A DNA stretch of 64,000 bases from Pseudomonas sp. PIC25 (GTDB taxonomy: Bacteria; Pseudomonadota; Gammaproteobacteria; Pseudomonadales; Pseudomonadaceae). The stretch spans positions 40,350 to 104,349 of the forward strand of contig NZ_MUJY01000148.1 of the NCBI RefSeq assembly GCF_002286785.1. The letters run 5' to 3'. A program made the position numbers and the translations under genes. Each line of letters starts with the position of its first letter. Position 1 is the stretch's first letter. Below, piece by piece: positions 17,724-27,957 of the stretch. The notes below the pieces were generated by a model that had not been told where the DNA came from, searched no databases, and saw only the letters and a program-made list of their open reading frames with translations.

Positions 17724-19568
17724 TCAGACCTTCAGTCCCTGCTCCCGGAGCCGCTTGTACAGCGTGTTGCGGCTCACACCAAGGCTGCGGGCCAGATAGG
17801 AAACATTGCCGCCGCAGGCATGGTATTGACTGATCAGATCGGTGCCGGCTGAGCTGGGACATTCGTTCGTCGGCAATGCCGTGACCTGGTTTACTTCCAA
17901 GTCGGCGAAAAAGTCGTCTGGCAAGTGCTCGGGGCGGATCGGTTGGTCATCGGCCATGGCCAGCGCCACCTGGATCACGCTGCTCAACTGGCGGAGGTTG
18001 CCAGGCCAGGGGTGGCGCTGGAACAGCTCGAGCACTTCGCGGCTCAGGCCCGCCCATTGCTGGGGTTCGCGATAGTAGTCCCAGACCCGCTGGAACAGCG
18101 CCGCCTTGTCGCTGCGTTCGCGTAGGGGGGGCAATTCGAGGTTGAGGCCGCTGACGCGGTAGTAGAGGTCCTGGCGGAACAGTCCCGCCTCCACGTCCTG
18201 GCGGAGAAGACGGTTGGTGGCGGACATCAGGCGGATATTCACCGGATAGGGCTCGCCGCCACCCAGCGGCTGCACGCTGCGTTCCTGCAGGACCCGCAGT
18301 AGCCGGGCCTGTACGTTCAGTGGCATGTCGCCAATCTCGTCGAGGAACAGGGTGCCTTTGTCGGCCTTGCGGATCAGCCCGGTGCTGCCTTTTTGATTGG
18401 CCCCCGTGAATGCTCCCTTTTCGTAGCCGAACAGCTCCGACTCCACCAGCTCCGCTGGAATGGCTGCGCAGTTCACTGCGATGAAGGGCTGTTCCGCTCG
18501 CGAGCTGGCCTGGTGTAGTGCCTTGACAAAGACCTCCTTTCCGACTCCCGTTTCGCCATGGACGAGGATGGGAATGTCCTTTTCCAGGATTCGTTGGGCT
18601 TGCCGGACGGCCTTGTCCACCCGTGGATCGCCGAGGTTGATCGAGTCGAGGGTAAAGCCTTCCTGCTTCTTCGTGCCAATAGGCTGGAGACGGAAGTCGC
18701 GTGCCTGGATGCGTGGTTTCTGCGGGCGCTTGAGCAGGCCTTGGAATCGGTAGCGGCCGGCGGCGCGCAGAGGGAAGGGCTGACCTTCCGGTTGGTCGAG
18801 GAGCTGTTGCAGCGGTATGTCGAACAGGCTTTCCAACCTTACGCGTGCCAGCCCTACGCCAAGCAGGCTGTCCGCCCGGCGGTTGGCGGAAACCACGAGG
18901 CCATCCTCATCGAACATCAGCAGGCCGGACCACTGGCTGTCCAGGTTGTCGTGGCTGGTGTTGAAGGTGAGCTGGAAATACTGGTCCCGGAACAGGTTGA
19001 GGATCAGCCGGTTCTCCACCGACTGGCTCATCATCTTGACCATTCCCAGGGTATGGGTGGGCGGCAGATAGCTGTCGCTGGAGACATCGAGCACGCCGAT
19101 CATCTGGCGCTGCGCATCGAAGATCGGCGAGGCGGAGCCGGTCATGAACCGATTGGCCTTGAGGAAGTGCTCGTCACGCTGGATATGCACGGCCTGTCCG
19201 CACGCCAGGGCGGTGCCGATGGCATTGGTGCCGGTCTGGCGCTCGAGCCAGCCGGCGCCGGCCTCGAAGCCGGGCGCGTAGGCAGGCTCGACGAAGCGCC
19301 GGTCGCCCCAGGATTGCAGCAGCTGCCCCTGGTTGTCGGCCAGGAGGATGAGGCAGTTGGAGTTGGCGAGGATGTTTTCGTAGTAGGGCAGGACTTCCTG
19401 GTGAGTGGTCTGCACCAGGGCGCGATGGCTTTCCTGCAGCGCCGATACCTCCCCTTGGGGAGGGCGCCCGAAGCTCGGGGGCGTCTGGTGGGTCAGGCCG
19501 TAGTCGCGACAGCGATTCCAGGAGTCGCGAATGATGGTGTCATGCAGCAGCTGGGCAGGTTCGGCCAT
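17724..19568 (-). CDS. Sigma54-dependent activator, AcoR-like
   Basis: 614-residue enhancer-binding protein. A GAF-type sensory half occupies about 50-200, a PAS-like stretch follows (LLMFDEDGLVVSANRRADSLLG), then the AAA+ domain: Walker A GETGVGKE near 336, the sigma54-contact motif GAFTGA near 384, and GTLFLDEIGDMP near 408. A Fis-type helix-turn-helix ends the protein (ARSLGVSRNTLYKRL). Such AcoR-type regulators respond to small alcohols or ketones. It diverges from glpSTPQUV, and the shared region has a sigma54 promoter reading toward glpS plus repeated TGTTCA sites, so it very probably activates the transporter. Confidence 0.92.
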   Translation of the reverse strand: MAEPAQLLHDTIIRDSWNRCRDYGLTHQTPPSFGRPPQGEVSALQESHRALVQTTHQEVLPYYENILANSNCLILLADNQGQLLQSWGDRRFVEPAYAPGFEAGAGWLERQTGTNAIGTALACGQAVHIQRDEHFLKANRFMTGSASPIFDAQRQMIGVLDVSSDSYLPPTHTLGMVKMMSQSVENRLILNLFRDQYFQLTFNTSHDNLDSQWSGLLMFDEDGLVVSANRRADSLLGVGLARVRLESLFDIPLQQLLDQPEGQPFPLRAAGRYRFQGLLKRPQKPRIQARDFRLQPIGTKKQEGFTLDSINLGDPRVDKAVRQAQRILEKDIPILVHGETGVGKEVFVKALHQASSRAEQPFIAVNCAAIPAELVESELFGYEKGAFTGANQKGSTGLIRKADKGTLFLDEIGDMPLNVQARLLRVLQERSVQPLGGGEPYPVNIRLMSATNRLLRQDVEAGLFRQDLYYRVSGLNLELPPLRERSDKAALFQRVWDYYREPQQWAGLSREVLELFQRHPWPGNLRQLSSVIQVALAMADDQPIRPEHLPDDFFADLEVNQVTALPTNECPSSAGTDLISQYHACGGNVSYLARSLGVSRNTLYKRLREQGLKV

Positions 19569-19637
19569 GTGGGTCAGTCCCGTCGGCGTTTCTTGTTTTT
19601 ATGGGCGCTCGAGCACCTCGGCTGGGTTAGACAGTGT

Positions 19638-19697
19638 TGTTCATGACTGTTCAATGTCAATGATCAAAGTGTTCAGTTGTTCACGCGAAAATGTTCA
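19638..19697. promoter_or_regulatory. TGTTCA repeat cluster, candidate activator sites
   Basis: Five same-orientation TGTTCA hexamers at 19638, 19648, 19670, 19678 and 19692. They lie 100-160 bases upstream of the glpS sigma54 promoter, the usual enhancer distance, and directly upstream of the divergent regulator gene. Probable binding sites of the AcoR-like protein. Confidence 0.6.
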
Positions 19698-19793
19698 TTC
19701 CCGCTATATCGCCTCGGCATCGAACCCCTTTATCTGCTTGTTAACCCTTTTAAATTCAATCATTTAGTTTCTATTTTCGAAAGCGAACAAGCC

Positions 19794-19809
19794 TTGGCAC
19801 GAAAGTCGC
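19794..19809 (+). promoter_or_regulatory. Sigma54 promoter of glpSTPQUV
   Basis: TTGGCACGAAAGTCGC matches the -24/-12 consensus with GG at 19796-19797, ten bases, then GC at 19808-19809. It sits 56 bases before the glpS start and reads toward it. Independent support comes from the divergent sigma54 activator gene. Confidence 0.85.
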
Positions 19810-19865
19810 CTTATCGACTGAACAGCCCAAGCGCTGTGCAGGCTAAACAATGATAAGGACAGGCC

Positions 19866-20960
19866 ATGTCGTTAACGCTGGAGCATGTCAGCCGCATCGT
19901 CGATAACCAGATCTATATCGAGGATGCCTGCCTGAGCTTCGAGCCGGGCTCTTTCAATGTGCTGGTCGGGCGCACCCTGGCCGGCAAGACTTCCCTGATG
20001 CGCCTCATGGCCGGACTGGACAAGCCCACCAGCGGACGCATCCTGATGAACGGTGCGGACGTTACCGGTGTGCCGGTGCGGCACCGCAACGTCTCCATGG
20101 TCTACCAGCAGTTCATCAACTATCCGACCATGACGGTGTTCGAGAACATCGCCTCGCCGCTGCGTCAGGCTGGGATGGATAAGGCGACGATCGAGCGCAA
20201 GGTGCGTGAAACCGCCGAGATGCTGCATATCGAGTCCTTCCTGGGTCGCTACCCGCTGGAACTGTCCGGGGGCCAGCAGCAACGCACGGCGATGGCGCGT
20301 GCATTGGTCAAGGATGCCGATCTGATTCTTTTCGACGAGCCGCTGGTCAATCTGGATTACAAGCTGCGCGAAGAGCTTCGCCAGGAGATGCGTGAGCTGT
20401 TCAAGGCGCGTCGGACCATTGCGGTGTATGCCACCACCGAGCCCAACGAGGCGCTGGCCCTGGGCGGGACCACGACCATTCTTCACGAGGGACGGGTGAT
20501 CCAGAGTGGCAAGACCGCCGATGTCTACCACCGGCCCCAGCAGATACTGGCGGCGGAGCTGTTCTCCGAGCCCCCGATCAACCTGATGCACGGGCGCATC
20601 GCCGACAACGAAGTCAGTTTCGAGGACTGCCTGCACTTTCCGCTGAACCCGGATCTGCGAGGCATCGGCGAAGGGGAATACCGCTTCGGCCTGAGGCCCA
20701 GCCACATTGGCCTGGTGCCGTCCAACGATGACGATCTGGAGCTGGCGGTTACGGTGGAGCTGGCCGAAATCAGCGGATCGGAGACTTTTCTTCACGTGCG
20801 CAACGAGCACTTCACGCTGGTCCTGCACCTGCAGGGAGTTCATGAATACGACGTGGATGCGCCGATCCGCATCTACATCCCGACTCACAAGTTATTCGTT
20901 TTCGAGCCGGCCGGCCGGCTGGTGCAGGCGCCGAGTCGACGCGTCCTGGGGGGGATCTGA
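19866..20960 (+). CDS. glpS: Glycerol ABC transporter ATPase GlpS
   Basis: 364-residue ATP-binding subunit of a GlpSTPQV-type importer. Walker A is GRTLAGKT (35-42), the ABC signature LSGGQ is intact (133-137) and Walker B ends FDEP (156-159). The switch (H-loop) histidine is replaced: YATTE at 188-192 where YVTHD is usual. A C-terminal TOBE-like regulatory part follows. With GlpT it should form a heterodimer. First gene of the operon; its stop is directly followed by the glpT start. Confidence 0.9.
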   Translation: MSLTLEHVSRIVDNQIYIEDACLSFEPGSFNVLVGRTLAGKTSLMRLMAGLDKPTSGRILMNGADVTGVPVRHRNVSMVYQQFINYPTMTVFENIASPLRQAGMDKATIERKVRETAEMLHIESFLGRYPLELSGGQQQRTAMARALVKDADLILFDEPLVNLDYKLREELRQEMRELFKARRTIAVYATTEPNEALALGGTTTILHEGRVIQSGKTADVYHRPQQILAAELFSEPPINLMHGRIADNEVSFEDCLHFPLNPDLRGIGEGEYRFGLRPSHIGLVPSNDDDLELAVTVELAEISGSETFLHVRNEHFTLVLHLQGVHEYDVDAPIRIYIPTHKLFVFEPAGRLVQAPSRRVLGGI

Positions 20961-22054
20961 ATGGCCGAGATTCGATTGCAGAACCTGGCGCACAGCTACA
21001 GCGCCCGGCCTTCCGGCCCGGAAGACTATGCGATCCGCGCGATGACGCATATCTGGGAGCAGGGTGGCGCCTATGCGCTGCTGGGGCCCTCGGGCTGCGG
21101 AAAATCGACGTTGCTGAACATCATTTCGGGGCTGCTCAGCCCGTCCGAAGGGCAGGTGCTGTTCGATGGGAAGGAGGTCAATCACCTCACTCCGGAGAAG
21201 CGCAACATCGCCCAGGTTTTCCAGTTCCCGGTGATCTACGACACCATGACGGTATACGACAACCTGGCCTTCCCGCTGCGTAACCAAGGGCTTCCCGAGG
21301 GGCGGATACAGAGCAAGGTGCATGAGATCGCCGAGGTACTCGACCTTCATCCTTTGCTGAAGAGAAAAGCGCGCAACCTCACCGCGGACGAAAAGCAGAA
21401 GGTCTCCATGGGGCGCGGGCTGGTTCGTGACGACGTATCGGCGATTCTGTTCGACGAGCCGCTGACGGTGATCGACCCGCACCTGAAGTGGAAGCTGCGG
21501 CGCAAGCTCAAGCAAATCCACGAGCAGTTCAACATCACCATGGTCTATGTCACCCACGATCAGTTGGAGGCCTCTACCTTCGCCGACAAGATCGCGGTGA
21601 TGTACGGCGGCCAGATCGTCCAGTTCGGTACACCGCGGGAGCTGTTCGAACGACCCACCCATACCTTCGTCGGCTTCTTCATCGGCAGTCCGGGGATGAA
21701 CCTGTTCGAGGTGCGTCGAGAGGCGGACGGCGTGCGTTTCGGCGCCATTCATCTGCCTTTGCCGGAGGCGCTTCAGCGCCGCCTGGACGGTATGCAGTAC
21801 GAAAATCTCAAGGTGGGTATCCGGCCGGAGTTCGTACATGTCTGGGACGCGCCCTATGCCGAGGCGATGCAGGCTGAGGTCATGCACGTCGAGGATCTCG
21901 GTACCTACAAGATTCTGACCCTGCGCCTGGAAGGCCAGACGCTCAAGGCGCGCCTGCAGGAGGACCGCCCCGTTCCGCAGGGGCAGGCCTACATCAGTTT
22001 CCCGTCGCAGTGGCTGATGCTCTATGCCGATGAATTCCTGGTGGAGGCGGGCGC

Positions 22055-22058
<4 letters not shown>
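20961..22058 (+). CDS. glpT: Glycerol ABC transporter ATPase GlpT
   Basis: 365-residue second ATPase. Walker A GPSGCGKS at 42-49 and Walker B FDEP at 164-167 are good, and the switch histidine is present (THD, His199). The signature is degenerate: LTADEKQK at 140-147 replaces LSGGQQQR. This is the mirror image of GlpS. Overlaps glpP by four bases. Not related to the glycerol-3-phosphate antiporter that carries the same symbol in E. coli. Confidence 0.9.
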
Positions 22059-22921
<863 letters not shown>

Positions 22922-22930
22922 GGACCGACC

Positions 22931-23731
<801 letters not shown>

Positions 23732-23741
23732 GGAGGTACAG

Positions 23742-24014
23742 ATGGATTGGATGGCCTGGACTCTGCCCACCGCCGCGTTCTTTGGAAGCATCGCGCTGGT
23801 GCTGGCGAGCATGACGGTTTGGGAGCTGCGCTTGCCCTGTGTGGAGCGCAAGGGATTTTTGCCGATCAGCACGACTCGTGGCGATCGGTTGTTCATCGGC
23901 CTTCTCGGTAGCGCCTATCTCCACCTGCTGGTGGTGGGCGTGACCGACTGGAGCACCTGGATCGCCTCCGTGCTGTCTCTGGTGTGGTTGTTCGCAGTGA
24001 TGCGCTGGGGTTAG
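23742..24014 (+). CDS. glpU: Small membrane protein GlpU (DUF2160)
   Basis: 90-residue protein with three predicted membrane spans (about 8-27, 48-66, 70-87). It matches the DUF2160 family, found almost only between the permease and binding-protein genes of GlpSTPQ(U)V transporters. Its function is unknown. ATG at 23742 with a perfect AGGAGG site. Ten bases after glpQ. Confidence 0.85.
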   Translation: MDWMAWTLPTAAFFGSIALVLASMTVWELRLPCVERKGFLPISTTRGDRLFIGLLGSAYLHLLVVGVTDWSTWIASVLSLVWLFAVMRWG

Positions 24015-24055
24015 CCGATTGGCCTGCCCATCCCCTAAAAACGAAGGAGGTGTCT

Positions 24056-25798
24056 ATGTTCGACAATAACAACAAGACCCGACATGGCATGGCACTGGCG
24101 GCCCTGCTCGCGATGTCCGGTCTGAGTGGCGCGGCCTGGGCCGACGCTTATGAAGACGCGGCGAAAAAATGGATCGAGTCCGAGTTCAACCCCTCGACCC
24201 TGTCCAAGGAAGAACAGCTCAAGGAGTTGCAATGGTTCATCAAGGCGGCCGAACCCTTCCGTGGCATGGAGATCAACGTCGCATCGGAAACTATCGCTAC
24301 TCACGAATACGAATCCAAGGTGCTGGCCAAGGCGTTCAGCGAGATCACTGGAATCAAGCTCAAGCATGACCTGATCCAGGAAGGCGACGTCGTGGAAAAG
24401 CTGCAGACTCAGATGCAGTCCGACAAGAACATTTATGACGGTTACGTCAACGACTCCGACCTGATTGGTACCCACTTCCGTTACGGGAAGGTGGTGCCCA
24501 TCAGCGACATGATGGCGGGCGACGGCAAGGACTACACGCTGCCGACTCTGGATATCAAGGATTTCATCGGCATCTCCTTCACCACTGGCCCGGACGGCAA
24601 GATTTATCAGTTGCCCGACCAGCAGTTTGCCAACCTCTATTGGTTCCGTGCCGACTGGTTCGAGCGCCCGGAGCTGAAGGCGAAGTTCAAGGAAATCTAT
24701 GGCTACGAGCTGGGCGTGCCGGTGAACTGGTCCGCCTATGAGGACATCGCCGAGTTCTTTTCCAAGCATGTCAAGGAGATCGATGGCCAGCGTGTGTACG
24801 GCCACATGGATTACGGCAAGAAGGACCCGTCGCTGGGGTGGCGCTTCACCGACGCTTGGTTCTCCATGGCGGGCGCGGGCGACAAGGGCCTGCCCAATGG
24901 CCTGCCGGTGGACGAGTGGGGAATTCGCGTGGAAGGCTGCCGTCCGGTGGGTTCCAGTGTGGAGCGCGGTGGCGATACCAATGGCCCGGCGGCAGTCTTC
25001 GCCACTACCAAGTATGTCGATTGGCTGCGTCAGTACGCGCCGCCGGAAGCGCAGGGCATGACGTTCTCCGAAGCCGGGCCGGTACCGGCGCAAGGCAACA
25101 TCGCCCAGCAGATCTTCTGGTACACCGCGTTCACGGCGGACATGACCAAACCCGGCCTGCCCGTAGTGAATGCCGATGGCACACCCAAGTGGCGCATGGC
25201 GCCCTCGCCGAAGGGGCCATATTGGGAAGAGGGCATGAAGTTGGGCTATCAGGACACCGGTTCCTGGACCTTCCTCAAGTCCACGCCCGAGAAACGTCGC
25301 CTGGCCGCTTGGCTGTATGCGCAATTCACCGTGTCGAAAACCGTTTCGCTGAAGAAAACCCTGGTGGGGCTGACGCCGATCCGCGAGTCGGACATCAACT
25401 CCCAGGCGATGACCGAAGCGGCGCCGAAGTTGGGTGGCCTTGTGGAGTTCTATCGTAGCCCGGCCCGTGTGCAGTGGACGCCGACCGGCACCAACGTCCC
25501 GGACTATCCGCGCCTGGCGCAGCTCTGGTGGCAGTTCATCGCCGAAGCGGCCAGTGGCGACAAGACTCCCCAGGAAGCGCTGGATGGGCTGGCGGCGGCT
25601 CAGGACACCATGCTGGCCCGTCTGGAGCGCTCCGGTGTACAAGGTGAGTGCGGACCCAAGCTGAACGAGCCACGCGATCCGGAGTACTGGCTGAATCAGC
25701 CGGGGGCGCCGAAGCCGAAGCTGGAGAACGAAAAGCCCAAGGGCGAGACTGTGAGCTACGACGAACTGGTCAAGTCCTGGGAGAAGGCCAACAAATAA
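24056..25798 (+). CDS. glpV: Glycerol ABC transporter substrate-binding protein GlpV
   Basis: 580-residue periplasmic binding protein. A signal peptide (MALAALLAMSGLSG, cleavage after AWA near residue 29) is followed by a large two-lobed family 1 solute-binding fold, longer than maltose-binding protein as usual for GlpV. ATG at 24056 has a strong AAGGAGG site; the longer in-frame start would be inside glpU. Last gene of the operon, followed by a terminator. By homology it binds glycerol; a related polyol cannot be excluded. Confidence 0.88.
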   Translation: MFDNNNKTRHGMALAALLAMSGLSGAAWADAYEDAAKKWIESEFNPSTLSKEEQLKELQWFIKAAEPFRGMEINVASETIATHEYESKVLAKAFSEITGIKLKHDLIQEGDVVEKLQTQMQSDKNIYDGYVNDSDLIGTHFRYGKVVPISDMMAGDGKDYTLPTLDIKDFIGISFTTGPDGKIYQLPDQQFANLYWFRADWFERPELKAKFKEIYGYELGVPVNWSAYEDIAEFFSKHVKEIDGQRVYGHMDYGKKDPSLGWRFTDAWFSMAGAGDKGLPNGLPVDEWGIRVEGCRPVGSSVERGGDTNGPAAVFATTKYVDWLRQYAPPEAQGMTFSEAGPVPAQGNIAQQIFWYTAFTADMTKPGLPVVNADGTPKWRMAPSPKGPYWEEGMKLGYQDTGSWTFLKSTPEKRRLAAWLYAQFTVSKTVSLKKTLVGLTPIRESDINSQAMTEAAPKLGGLVEFYRSPARVQWTPTGTNVPDYPRLAQLWWQFIAEAASGDKTPQEALDGLAAAQDTMLARLERSGVQGECGPKLNEPRDPEYWLNQPGAPKPKLENEKPKGETVSYDELVKSWEKANK

Positions 25799-25815
25799 GC
25801 GATATCCCCACGATG

Positions 25816-25843
25816 AAAAACGGCACCCTTTGGGTGCCGTTTT
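25816..25843. terminator. Bidirectional terminator between glpV and folD
   Basis: Twelve-base-pair stem AAAACGGCACCC / GGGTGCCGTTTT with a TTT loop, flanked by A- and T-runs so that it can stop both convergent transcripts. Confidence 0.93.
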
Positions 25844-25858
25844 CGTTTCCGTCTTGCC

Positions 25859-26713
25859 TTAAACGTGCAGATGCTCGGCAGCGTACAGCGTGTTTTCCAG
25901 CAAGCAGGCCCGCGTCATCGGGCCAACGCCACCCGGAACGGGAGTGATCCAGCCGGCGCGGGGCAGGGCGGTTTCATAAACCACATCGCCGACCAGTTTG
26001 CCATCATCCTGGCGATTAATGCCGACATCGATAACGATGGCGCCTTCCTTGATCCACTCGCCCTTGACCAAACCGGGTTTGCCGGCGGCGACCACGACCA
26101 GATCGGCGAGGCCGACATGGGTGGCGAGATCCTTGGTGAAACGGTGCGTGACGGTGACAGTGCAGCCGGCGAGCAGCAATTCCAGGGCCATCGGGCGACC
26201 GACGATATTGGAGGCGCCCACGACCACTGCATGCAATCCATAGAGGTCGACACCGGTGCTCTGCAGCAGGGTCATGATCCCTTTGGGAGTGCAGGGGCGC
26301 AGCAACGGCATACGCTGGGCCAGGCGGCCGATGTTGTAGGGGTGGAAACCATCCACGTCCTTGTCGGGGCGGATGCGTTCGAGCAATTGGGAGGCGTCGA
26401 GGTGCTCGGGAAGAGGCAGCTGAACCAGAATGCCATCGATGGTCGCATCGTCATTGAGACTGTCGATCAGGGAAAGCAGCTCGGCTTGGGTGGTGCTGGC
26501 TGGAAGATCGTAGGCGCGGGAAACGAAACCGACTTCCTCGCAATCCTTGCGTTTATGCGAGACATAGACCTGGGAGGCAGGATCGGTCCCTACCAGGATC
26601 ACTGCCAGACCGGGCGCGCGGAGGTCTTGCTGGCGACGCTCGGCGACACGTTGGGCGATCTGCTGGCGGAGATTGGCGGCGATCGCTTTGCCGTCGATCA
26701 GTTTTGCGGTCAT
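25859..26713 (-). CDS. folD: Methylene-tetrahydrofolate dehydrogenase/cyclohydrolase
   Basis: 284-residue bifunctional folate enzyme interconverting 5,10-methylene-THF and 10-formyl-THF with NADP. Family motifs include [13 protein letters not shown] (about 49-61), QLPLPEHLD and the Rossmann segment [12 protein letters not shown]. Convergent with glpV and divergent from the tRNA cluster. Confidence 0.97.
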   Translation of the reverse strand: MTAKLIDGKAIAANLRQQIAQRVAERRQQDLRAPGLAVILVGTDPASQVYVSHKRKDCEEVGFVSRAYDLPASTTQAELLSLIDSLNDDATIDGILVQLPLPEHLDASQLLERIRPDKDVDGFHPYNIGRLAQRMPLLRPCTPKGIMTLLQSTGVDLYGLHAVVVGASNIVGRPMALELLLAGCTVTVTHRFTKDLATHVGLADLVVVAAGKPGLVKGEWIKEGAIVIDVGINRQDDGKLVGDVVYETALPRAGWITPVPGGVGPMTRACLLENTLYAAEHLHV

Positions 26714-26845
26714 GACGCTTGGCTAACCATTGGAAATGATTGAAAAAGGACGCGCATTCTCGCATGGCGGGGCTGGCGGGCAAAGGCGGCTGGTCAGTAA
26801 ATTCGTCTAACTCCTTTATCTCGCTGATTTTTTTAACTTTTACTG

Positions 26846-26872
26846 TTGACGAGGTGATGTCGCCTCTATAAG
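26846..26872 (+). promoter_or_regulatory. Likely promoter of the tRNA-Arg/His/Leu cluster
   Basis: TTGACG at 26846-26851 and TATAAG at 26867-26872 are separated by 15 bases, slightly short. A GC-rich discriminator follows (CGCCCCGC), as expected for stringently controlled stable-RNA promoters. Confidence 0.6.
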
Positions 26873-26959
26873 ATTCGCCCCGCTTGTCGAGCACAGCCGG
26901 TTGCTGGGTAAGAGGCGCGGCGGAAGCGAAGTTTAATCCGCTCAGCCAAAGCTTTAATC

Positions 26960-26982
26960 TTCGCATCCATGCTGGATGCGAA
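26960..26982 (+). repeat. Perfect hairpin in the tRNA-Arg leader
   Basis: TTCGCATCCA and TGGATGCGAA form a ten-base-pair stem with a three-base loop, ending six bases before tRNA-Arg. The A-rich spacer rules out a plus-strand terminator; it may guide leader processing. Confidence 0.6.
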
Positions 26983-26988
26983 AAATAA

Positions 26989-27065
26989 GCGCCCGTAGCT
27001 CAGCTGGATAGAGCATCCGCCTTCTAAGCGGATGGTCGCAGGTTCGAGTCCTGCCGGGTGCGCCA
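26989..27065 (+). tRNA. tRNA-Arg (TCT)
   Basis: 77-base cloverleaf with acceptor GCGCCCG, anticodon loop CTTCTAA (anticodon TCT, reading AGA), T-loop GGTTCGAGTCC and encoded CCA end. Confidence 0.98.
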
Positions 27066-27095
27066 TTTGGCAGCTTGGCACAAGCATAGCGATAT

Positions 27096-27172
27096 GGTGG
27101 GCGTAGCTCAGTTGGTAGAGCACAGGATTGTGGCTCCTGGTGTCGTGGGTTCGATTCCCATCGTCCACCCCA
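27096..27172 (+). tRNA. tRNA-His (GTG)
   Basis: Cloverleaf including the extra G at -1 that pairs with C73, the identity mark of tRNA-His. Anticodon loop TTGTGGC gives GTG. CCA is encoded. It follows tRNA-Arg by 30 bases. Confidence 0.97.
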
Positions 27173-27184
27173 TATTCGAGAAGG

Positions 27185-27209
27185 CGCCAGGCTAATTGCC
27201 TGGCGTTTT
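27185..27209 (+). terminator. Hairpin with T-run after tRNA-His
   Basis: CGCCAGGC / GCCTGGCG stem with loop TAATT followed by TTTTCGTTT. It looks like a terminator, yet tRNA-Leu begins 16 bases later, so readthrough or a separate promoter must serve tRNA-Leu. Confidence 0.75.
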
Positions 27210-27224
27210 CGTTTAGGCGTCATC

Positions 27225-27309
27225 GCGGACGTGGTGGAATTGGTAGACACACTGGATTTAGGTTCCAGCGCCGCAAGGCGTGAGAGTTCGAGTCTCTCCG
27301 TCCGCACCA
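27225..27309 (+). tRNA. tRNA-Leu (TAG)
   Basis: 85-base class II tRNA with a long variable arm. Anticodon loop TTTAGGT gives TAG (reads CUA/CUG). Encoded CCA. Confidence 0.97.
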
Positions 27310-27409
27310 TCTCTTCTCGGTATTCCGATTCTCTTTTCTAAAAAGGCTTTCGGCTCGGCTGAATAATATTGGCTGGTTCGGCCTTTATTTTTCTTGTTTG
27401 TATGTAAAG

Positions 27410-27480
27410 TCCAGCTTCCACCCGAATATGGTCTGAAGTTCAGGCCATATTCGGAAGAAGCGGTAGTGGCTGGATTTTTT
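27410..27480 (+). repeat. Long palindrome and possible terminator after tRNA-Leu
   Basis: The core 27422-27454 is a 33-base palindrome: arms CCGAATATGGTCTGAA and TTCAGGCCATATTCGG around one G, one wobble only. Outer arms TCCAGC (27410) and GCTGGA (27469) also pair, and six Ts follow at 27475-27480. A shorter AAAGGC / GCCTTT hairpin with T-run lies upstream at about 27341-27393. One of the two probably ends the tRNA transcript. Confidence 0.6.
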
Positions 27481-27488
27481 GCGAGCGC

Positions 27489-27665
27489 TCACCCCAATAA
27501 ATAAACGGCGGTCGGTTGTGGGTTGTTGGCGATATAGCTGGCTGCTTTCGCGCGGATATGGTTGATCAGTTCGCTGTCGTCGAGATCCAAGTGGAGCTTT
27601 TGGGCTCTTTCCATGCTGCGTTGGGCCAGCGCATGGCGCCGGCGGTCAGATATTTTCTTAGCCAT
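27489..27665 (-). CDS. Small basic protein of unknown function
   Basis: 58-residue protein (MAKKISDRRRHALAQRSMER start) with a basic N-terminus and a mixed helical remainder. ATG at 27665 has GAGG six bases upstream, which favours it over the longer in-frame reading to 27824. I do not recognise it. Located between the tRNA cluster and tig, on the opposite strand. Confidence 0.6.
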   Translation of the reverse strand: MAKKISDRRRHALAQRSMERAQKLHLDLDDSELINHIRAKAASYIANNPQPTAVYLLG

Positions 27666-27957
27666 TTTCTGCCTCGCTTTTCGATTGATGGGCTCGCTGT
27701 GGGTTGCCTTGTGGGGAAACCCATAAAAGAACGCCGATGGGCGACCTTTGCGTTCTGAGTGGAGAGATGAGCTCTTTCGTTCCCGTTCGCAGGTTGAGCG
27801 GGTAAGGGCTGCGGTTGTCGGCATTTCATGGGCTGTCGGCTATCCCTTGCTGGTCTGCACCCAATAGGGTGACTTCTTCATTTCGAGCCACTAGAATGCA
27901 TGCCCTTGATTCTGGGGCCGGAACGGCCGGCTTATGTCTGTGCAACGAGGAATATCC

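Noticed and set aside
24035..25642. 535-codon open frame antisense to glpV
   Set aside because: Shadow frame opposite a binding protein with a clear signal peptide and ribosome binding site.
26989..27309. tRNA cluster as attachment site of an integrated element
   Set aside because: No integrase and no repeated tRNA 3' end are found in the adjoining sequence.
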